A stretch of DNA of 64,000 nucleotides from Megaustenia siamemsis (lineage: Eukaryota; Mollusca; Gastropoda; Stylommatophora; Ariophantidae): contig JAVIAB010000092.1 in NCBI GenBank assembly GCA_032433765.1, forward strand, positions 33,640,534 through 33,704,533, given 5' to 3'. Positions 56,760 to 64,000 of this stretch are shown piece by piece; position 1 is the stretch's first letter; the number at the start of each line of letters is the position of its first letter. The position numbers and the translations under genes were made by a program. Below the pieces are notes generated by a model. It was not told the origin of the DNA and did no database searches. It saw only the letters and a list, made by a program, of their open reading frames with translations.

Positions 56760-57185
56760 AATATTTACTGATTTTCGTAAATTAATGCTGACCCCAGTGA
56801 AGCAATCATTGTTGCTAACCGTCTACAGAGGCAGACATTTCTAGAGTCTCTTGTGAAGTGTTAGATTTGAATAAAGAAACTGCTGTCAGTCACTCCTACC
56901 GTAAGCGTGAGCGAAGAAACGTGCCAGCTATTAATAAACATGACTTGTTTGATTCCATATACGTAATTCCCAACTATAACATGTTTTGGGTTTCAGTGGT
57001 CACAGTAAAGTGTTCGTTCTATATTGCCTATCGATTAAGCGAAATAAAATACGGCACTGGTTGCAGAACTCAGAACAGTTCAAGCTCTCCATATAAGCTT
57101 TTTATTTACCAACTGATGACGTTTTTGTTACCCTTTATGAAACATATTCGCATTTAGATATATCTGCTTTATTCGAATTATCCTG
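56760..57185. other. No gene recognised
   Basis: A 99-codon plus frame (56858-57157) has no recognised domain. Confidence 0.4.
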
Positions 57186-57189
57186 TCGA

Positions 57190-59030
57190 AAAACACTCAC
57201 AATTTTGTATAATGACGTTCTTTATTCCTGTTGTAGAAACACGCTCACAATTTTGTATAATGACGTTATTTATTCCTGTTGTAGAAACACGCTCACAATT
57301 TTGTATAATGACGTTCTTTATTCCTGTTGTAGAAACACGCTAACAATTTTGTATAATGACGTTATTTATTCCTGTTGTAGAAACACGCTCACAATTTTGT
57401 ATAATGACGTTCTTTATTCCTGTTGTAGAAACACGCTCACAATTTTGTATAATGACGTTCTTTATTCCTGTTGTAGAAACACGCTCACAATTTTGTATAA
57501 TGACGTTCTTTATTCCTGTTGTAGAAACACGCTAACAATTTTGTATAATGACGTTCTTTATTCCTGTTGTTGAAACACACTCACAATTTTGTATAATGAC
57601 GTTCTTTATCCCCGTTGTTGAAACACACTCACAATTTTGTATAATGACGTTCTTTATCCCCGTTGTTGAAACACACTCACAATTTTGTATAATGACGTTC
57701 TTTATTCCCGTTGTTGAAACAGACTCACAATTTTGTATAATGACGTTCTTTATTCCCGTTGTTGAAACACACTCACAATTTTGTATAATGACGTTCGTTA
57801 ATCCACCCCCCCCCGGTCCTTGAAACACACTCACAATTTTGTATAATGACGTTCTTTATTCCCGTTGCTGAAACACACTCAAAATTTTGTATAATGACGT
57901 TCTTTATCCCTGTTGTTGAAACCACACTGACAATTTTGTATAATGACGTTCTTTACTCTCCCCCCTCCCCCTTTGAAACACACTCACAATTTTGTATAAT
58001 GACGTTCTTTATTCCCGTTGTTGAAACACACTCACAATTTTGTATAATCATGACGATCTTTATTCCCGTTGTTGAAACACACTCACAATTTTGTATAATG
58101 ACGTTCGTTATCCCCCTCCCCCCTCCCGGCCCTTGAAACACACTCACAATTTTGTAAAATGACGTTCTTTTTTCCCGTTGTTGAAACACACTCACAATTT
58201 TGTATAATGACGTTCTTTACTCCCCCCCCCCCCACCCGAAACACACTCAGATTTTGTATAATGTTGTTCTTTATTCCCGTTGTTGAAACACACTCATAAT
58301 TTTGTAAAATGACGTTCTTTTTTCCCGTTGTTGAAACACACTCACAATTTTGTATAATGACGTTCTTTTTTCCCGTTGTTGAAACACACTCACAATTTTG
58401 TATAATGACGTTCTTTACTCCCCCCCCCCCACCCGAAAAACACTCAGATTTTGTATAATGGCGTTTTTTATTCCCGTTGTTGAAACACACTCACAATTTT
58501 GTATTATGACGTTCTTTTTTCCAGTTGTTGAAACACACTCACAATTTTCTATAATGACGTTCTTTATTCTCGTTTATGAAACACACTCACAATTTTGTAT
58601 AATGTTGTTCTTTATTCTCGTTTATGAAACACACTCACAATTTTCTATAATGACATTCTTTTTTCCAGTTGTTGAAACACACTCACAATTTTGTATAATG
58701 ACGTTCTTTATTCTCGTTTATGAAACACACTCACAATTTTGTATAATGACGTTCTTTATTCTCGTTTATGAAACACACTCACAATTTTCTATAATGACAT
58801 TCTTTTTTCCAGTTGTTGAAACACACTCACAATTTTGTATAATGGCGTTCTTTATTCCCGTTGTTGAAACACACTCACGATTTTCTATAATGACATTCTT
58901 TTTTCCAGTTGTTGAAACACACTCACAATTTTGTATAATGACGTTCTTTATTCTTGTTTATGAAACACACTCACAATTTTGTATAATGTTGTTCTTTATT
59001 CCTGTTGCTGAAACACACTACATCATATTG
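57190..59030. repeat. 48 bp minisatellite, ~38 units, with C-rich variant units
   Basis: The unit is CACAATTTTGTATAATGACG then TTCTTTATTCCCGTTGTTGA then AACACACT. Left units have CTGTTGTAGAAACACGCT, middle ones CCGTTGTTGAAACACACT, right ones TCGTTTATG or TCCAGTTGTTG. In five units (near 57803, 57958, 58113, 58218 and 58413) the CCGTTGTTG segment is replaced by 10-20 bp of C-rich sequence. Since 48 is divisible by three, open frames run through on both strands (16-residue repeats). I do not call them genes. Confidence 0.95.
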
Positions 59031-59034
59031 AACA

Positions 59035-60055
59035 ATTATTCATAGTTCTAGAGAATGCTGTCAGTCTTGTACCAAATTCTATTTAGTTGAATATTCTAAG
59101 TATGTTCATTCACTGTCCGATGTGGACCAAATAATTCTAAATAAATTAATCTCATTCTATACTATAAAGATTTTCTGAAAATAGTACTTTGCAAATAACT
59201 AACTAATCAATGACTGGTCTGCAAGCTGGCTGATAACCTTCTCTCTCTCTGGTAATTTGTCGTCCTCTCTCCTGTGCCTTCATTGGCTTAGGTCTGATTT
59301 TGGACAATATAATCCTTTCCCTTTCCTTACTGTCCACTCTTACAAAAAGTACTTAAAACAGGACATCCTTGACTCTGAACTGACGTTTACTTTCGCATAA
59401 CTCCCCCCTCGCATTTACGATTGTAAGTTATCTCCTCATTGCAGTGATTAACTCTCCTACATGTGTAGCCCCATTACAGAAATATTCAAAATATGATATA
59501 ATGACGTTTTTTATCCTATTGCTAAAAAAAAAACTGACACAATAAGATAATATGGCGTTCTTTGTTCCATTGTTGAAACATACCTTACGATGTAACTATG
59601 ATATACATGCTATAACTATGTAATAACTTTTTAAAAGAAATAAAGACCCCTATTATGGAACACTGCCATATTCTAGCAAAACAGACTCACACGGCAAGTT
59701 ATCAATACTGCATTCTGCATGTCTGCCATCTTATGCCGCCTCAGCTTCGAAGGTTTGCTACTATATAACGTCGTTTCACCCGGTCTCTTGGCTTAACAAT
59801 GATACTTATCACAAGTGCTCCTGTCCATCTCTTAATGTTGTTCGCCAACGTAGGTCTTTGTCTGCCTCTGCCCTGTCTATCTTGTACTCCCTTCCACGAT
59901 GGCTTTTAGTAGGTCATTGTGTCATATTATACGTCAACAATAATGTAGTTTATCTTGTTCAATTTATGTTCAATTAAGTTTACTCTTCATTTTCAGCCGT
60001 TTCAAACTTCATTATTTAATTTTCCGTCTCCGTTCAATTTTTTTCCTCTTTTTTT
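59035..60055. other. No gene; stray decayed 48 bp-like monomers
   Basis: 59490-59590 holds two poor monomers of the preceding array (AATATGATATAATGACGTTT, ATAATATGGCGTTCTTTGTT). The rest is unassigned. Confidence 0.5.
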
Positions 60056-60059
60056 TTTT

Positions 60060-61345
60060 AAATCCACATTTCAATGACTTCACGTTTCCTTTTTCATTGT
60101 CCATGTTTGTGTATCATGCAGAAATGTTGAGTAGATATAGTACTTTATTACTATCAATTTAAGTTCTAGTGTTATTTACTTCAAGTATATTTCTCACAGT
60201 GAAAGAAAGCAAAAATAAAGGACTCATCCTCAATAGCAAAAAGACTGAAGTAATGGCAGCAACCAAGGAAACGACATTACCGCAATGCACAATAAAGACA
60301 AATGGAACAATATTAAAGCTGGTAAAGGAATTTAAATACATGGAAATAATGGTAACCTCAGCGTGTAGATGTACAACAGAGGTGAGATGCTGAATAGCCC
60401 AGGCAAAAACAACTTTCCAAAAAAAAAAAAAACGAAGAAGATACTGTGCAATCTATTTTTGACAATGGAAATAAAACAAAGATTTCTTAAATGTTTTGTA
60501 GAGTCAATCTTAACACATACATGTAAATCATGGACAATAGGACAACAGACAAACGTTCTGAAAAAGGCCAAAGCAAAAAGATAGAGCTAATTTCCAATAT
60601 TAGGAAGAAATAATCATACTTTTTTTGGCCATGAAGGGAACAGCTGGAATATATTGTAACAACTGGGAAAATTAAGGGACTAATTGATTTAGGGAAGCAA
60701 AGAGGAACGGTACTGGACAGCTTAAAATAAAAAAAATAAAAAATGGTAAATAACTATTACAGAGCATTGTGGGGTGACATGGATCACCTACGTCAGCAGG
60801 CATGACACTTGATGATGATGATATTTCTCATGTTGTTAAAATTGTGTTTTGCCATTCGTAATATTTTTTTTTCTTACTCTTTTTTCCTCTTTTTCTTTCT
60901 GATATTTTTCAGTCACTCGTTATGACCTTGGTTCCTAAGCTCTCTAGGTTATCTCCATATACCTTGATATTTTTACTTGTACGTTTTGTATGTTATCAAG
61001 GTTTATTATAATAATTTCAGTTCTTTTAATTGTTATATCCAATTCATATTCTCTACGTAAGATATTTAATTTGTTAATTTTATGTTCTTGATTTTCTGCC
61101 ATTAATCCATGATCTATCTAAAGATATGTGCAGTGCATAAACTGAACAAATGGTGGAGATATAAGGTGCCATGTGTGATACCTTTCTTGATATCAATAGG
61201 TGCAGAATTCTATCTGTTATATCTTTATTGCTGCTCTGTTCCCAGTATAAGTTATACATCAGTCTTGAGTTGAGTCTGCATCATCAAGATGCACATCCAA
61301 AATGTCTGGCAACACATCTACCGCATGCATTAATTCTTTCACTCA
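60060..61345 (-). mobile_element. LINE family C-like RT region, split by a LINE A insertion
   Basis: Minus strand from 61345: a GTEQQ-x-RYNR segment, IDIKKG (RT motif B side), ILRREYELDITIKRTEIIII, then RMAKHNFNNMRNI at about 60840. After the LINE A insertion, LELKLIVIKYYIYSTFLHD and QTWTMKKE (60060-60186) follow. The order equals family C at 39.9 kb (AKSNFNVMKNI then LKLRIAKCYIFSIFLHG), so both parts belong to one element. Confidence 0.75.
60197..60820 (+). mobile_element. LINE family A, 5'-truncated, TSD ATATTTCTCA
   Basis: Plus-strand copy: LILNSKKTEVMAATKETTLP, VKEFKYMEIMVTS, TEVRC, LTMEIKQRFLKCFVESILTH, SWTIGQQTNVLKKAKAKR. It ends DMDHLRQQA and CACTTGATGATGATG. ATATTTCTCA is at 60187-60196 and 60821-60830. 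It lies inside LINE C. Confidence 0.92.
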
Positions 61346-61349
61346 AGCA

Positions 61350-61795
61350 AGCATCCAACCGAAACAAGCCACATTGGCTAAAATTGTCGGTTTGTGAAAG
61401 AAGATATGCACTTAATAATGCTAAAATAAATTACTGTTTAAGAAGAACCAGAATTAGTAAAATTTAAAGTATCCTATTTTTTTACAATAAAATACACCAA
61501 CTCTTGTACAATTAAATATTTATGGACTTTTAGAGAACACTCGTAATGAAACATGAGAACTACAGTTATGGGTTTCTTGTCATATATCTTTCCACTTACC
61601 ACGGCAATTGTTAATTTTATATTCCTCGATACGTCATTCAGATCTGATCTGTGGTTTCTGATATAGAATGTTAACATTGATTTTTATTCAACAGCATTAT
61701 GTCTGACTTCCTCTCTAATGTCTGTGAAGTTCAATCACAGTATCAATGAAGATATGTGAAGATAATAATGTGAAGTCTGTATATGGACTTTTCCC
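61350..61795. other. No gene recognised
   Basis: Unassigned AT-rich sequence between two LINE bodies. Confidence 0.45.
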
Positions 61796-61799
61796 AAAA

Positions 61800-63850
61800 A
61801 ATATTTATTTCTACACATATTAGTTCTCTTGCTTACTGTCCATGTTTCTGCATCATACAGAAATCTTGAGAAGATATACTATTTTGCTATTCTTAGTTTT
61901 AGCCATGTTGTTATTTGTTTTTGGGAGCCTCGGTGGCGGAGTGGTTAGTGTGCTCGCTTCCTGACCAGAAGGGTCCAGGTTCGATTTCCAGCAGTGGCGG
62001 ATTTTTTTCGGACTGACAAGGCTCCGGGGTTTACCCTGCCTCTAAAAATTGGTACAAGAGATTTTTTTGGGAAGTAAAGGCGGCCTGGCGTGATACCGAC
62101 CACATCACCCAAAAATGTGCCGTGGTTATAGAGAAATATGGTCACTAACACCATTTTCTTCATACGCCTAGCAAGGCGTGAAGGGAACCTTTACTTTACT
62201 TATTTGTTTTTATCTTAGTATATTTTTCGTTCATTAAAATTACATTTAGCATTCCCAGACTTTTGTTTATTTCAGTTGTACATTTTCCATCACTGGTTAT
62301 GTGGTATGTCCAAGGTAGCAGCTGTAGCTCTGAAATGTGTCCAGGCCTATTTCTTCAACTTTTATATCCACTTATAGGTTTTGAGTATAGTCTTTTATGA
62401 TCGTTTATGATCATAGTTTTAGTCTTTTTAATACTAATATCAAATCCCTATTTTTTGCTTGTCATGTTTATTTCATTATGTAATTGTTGTAGATCTTTAG
62501 GATTTTCTGATAGTAGTACAGCATCATCAACATATCTTAGGTTATTGGTTATCTTTCCATTAATGTTTAGGCCTGGCATCTCTGTGATTTTTTTTTTTAA
62601 ATTTGCTCAGTGTATAGATTGAACAAGCTTAGTTGATAGGATGCATCCATGTCTTACTCCTCTTTTTATATCAATGGTGTGTAAGGTTCTCTTTGTTATA
62701 TTTTATTATTGCTGTTTGCTATCAGTATAAATTACATATTAGTCGTATGTCTGTGTCATCTAGATGTATATCTTTTAGGTAGTCTATATGTTGTTTATGG
62801 TGTATTCTATCAAAAGCGTTGGTGTGGTCTATAAAGCAGGCATATATTGGTTTGTTTACTTCTGTGCACTTTTCGATTCATTTCCTCATGCTGAATATGG
62901 CTTCTTTTGTCCCGCTGTTTTTCCTAAATCCAAATTGTTGTTCTTCGAATTCATATTGATTTTATTCTGAATCCTTTTTTGTATAACATTTAGCAAGTTT
63001 TTTTGTTACATCGCTCATTAGACTTATTGTTCTAAAGTCACTGCATTCAACTGCACCATTCTTTTTTAGGCAACGAACGTTTATGTTTTTAGTTCATTTG
63101 GTATGTATCCTGTATGGTATATGTTGTTGCATATGTATGTGATCACTTAAATGCTAAAATCGTCTACTGCCTTTATAATCTCTATCTGTATGTTGTCAGG
63201 TCTTGTAAATTTTCCCTTTTTTATTGTTTGTATAGCTTTTCCCACTTCCGATTTTAAGATTCGATAGCCTGGAGTACATTTTACAATTTGTTTCGTGTTC
63301 CGTTGATCATGCAATAGTTCTGTTATATTTTCCTGCCCTCTATTGATTATATCTTGTTGTCTGTTAGCATTTTCTCCTTTTTGTTTGCAATACATCCACT
63401 TTCTGTGACTTTTAAAACATTTTTGTTAGTCATTCTCTTTATTTCTGTGTGCATACCGTCTAAATTTACTTTATTTTTCATAGATCGATTTATTGACATC
63501 TTTGGCTGAGCCAGTCTTCTTTTGTCTTTTTGCACAATTTGCGTATTTCATTATCTTGAGTAGTGTTCTTCGCTTGTCTTCTTTCTTCCATTTTTTCCAC
63601 GATTGTGTCAGTTTTCGTCAATTTTACCATCCATTTTTTGTTGTTGTTTTCCTTTATGGGTAAGATGTCGAAAGTTTCTTGTGTGCTTTTCTTTATGCAT
63701 TGTCATTTGGGTGTAACTTTTTCATCAGGATTATCTCTTCTGTATTGCTGAGTTCCTTCTTCTAACAGCTACTGATATGTGCTCTTTACATGTATTGTAT
63801 ACGTATCTTTAATATCTTTTTTGATTTAAAGCTGTTATATCTAATGGTGT
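61800..63850 (-). mobile_element. LINE family C body (pre-RT linker to RT C-term), split by a SINE
   Basis: Minus strand from 63850: an EN-RT linker with MEERRQAKNTTQDNEIRKLC and CKKTKEDWLSQ (63.55 kb), SEVGKAIQTIKKGKFTRPDN (start of RT, 63.25 kb), IDIKRGVRHGCILS (motif B, 62.67 kb), LRYVDDAVLLSENPKDLQQL (motif C, YVDD, at about 62.5 kb) and KTKTMII. After the SINE at 61924-62199, LRIAKYYIFSRFLYDAETWT (61.85 kb) follows. Stops and shifts are many. The endonuclease itself is not seen. Confidence 0.8.
61924..62199 (+). mobile_element. SINE with leucine/serine-type tRNA head and SINE-1 core, TSD TTATTTGTTTTT
   Basis: The head GGGAGCCTCGGTGGCGGAGT followed by CCAGGTTCGATTTCC has the extended variable region of class II tRNAs. 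After an unrelated linker (GGACTGACAAGGCTCCGGGG), the 3' half carries SINE-1 words: ATACCGACCACATCACCCAA, ATGGTCACTAACACCAT, ATACGCC...GGCGTGA and CCTTTACTTT. The perfect 12 bp duplication is at 61912-61923 and 62200-62211. Confidence 0.9.
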
Positions 63851-64000
63851 TATTGCTGAATTAGTCTTTTGTTTGTTTCTCTTTACTAATAAACTAACAA
63901 ATAAATAAATATCCTATTAATAAACAAATTGAAAAATAATGCTAAGTAGGCGGACCATTTCCTGGTTATTCTTGACTTCCCCTGATTGCTCTCCCTGGAA

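Noticed and set aside
57205..59045. Open frames with 16-residue repeats on both strands
   Set aside because: The period is 48 bp, a multiple of three, so open frames are expected without coding. Some units carry C-rich replacements that are not conserved as protein.

Overview
The window looks like a gene-poor, AT-rich stretch of a large animal genome. A molluscan, probably snail-like, origin is my best guess; I infer it from the mixture of tRNA-headed SINEs, several LINE lineages and long minisatellites, and the species cannot be fixed from this sequence. I found no convincing host protein-coding gene, rRNA or functional tRNA. Nearly everything recognisable is a transposable element or a tandem repeat, and most long open frames are LINE remnants or minisatellites whose unit length is a multiple of three.

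Layout. 0-6.7 kb: a satellite block built from related 18-19 bp words (33, 19, 38 and 36 bp periods) carrying a clean Tc1/mariner-type insertion with a long-spaced DDE transposase. 7.9-12.2 kb: SINEs, LINE 3' ends and a 1.26 kb palindromic element that splits a SINE. 12.8-16.1 kb: a 27 bp minisatellite invaded by a 2.4 kb RNase H-bearing LINE and by a SINE. 16.4-20.4 kb: a GACR/GATA microsatellite, a degenerate LINE cut by two different SINEs, and another LINE. 23.4-31.3 kb: LINE pieces, ending in a LINE flanked by about 160 bp direct repeats. 33-36 kb: a 37 bp minisatellite invaded by a solo-LTR-like element, a LINE and a SINE. 37-45 kb: 28 and 35 bp minisatellites with LINE pieces between. 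46-57 kb: SINEs, a LINE split by a second solo LTR, and RTE-like LINE bodies. 57.2-59 kb: a 48 bp minisatellite. 60-63.9 kb: two minus-strand LINE bodies, one split by another LINE and one by a SINE.

How the parts relate. Working labels: family A = LINE ending in (GAT)n after a RDMITYASR-like C-terminus; B = LINE with MTGN-LRDKI and RPRGRPR motifs; C = RTE-like LINE with AKSNFNVMKNI and GHVKRH motifs; D = the LINE at 29.8-31.1 kb; E = I/Nimb-like LINE with RNase H; F = LINE at 17.7-19.4 kb. SINE-1 is the common tRNA-headed SINE. Target-site duplications can be read directly for many insertions, so the order of nesting can be reconstructed: minisatellites and old LINEs are hosts, and SINEs, LTR-like elements and the DNA transposon are later arrivals.
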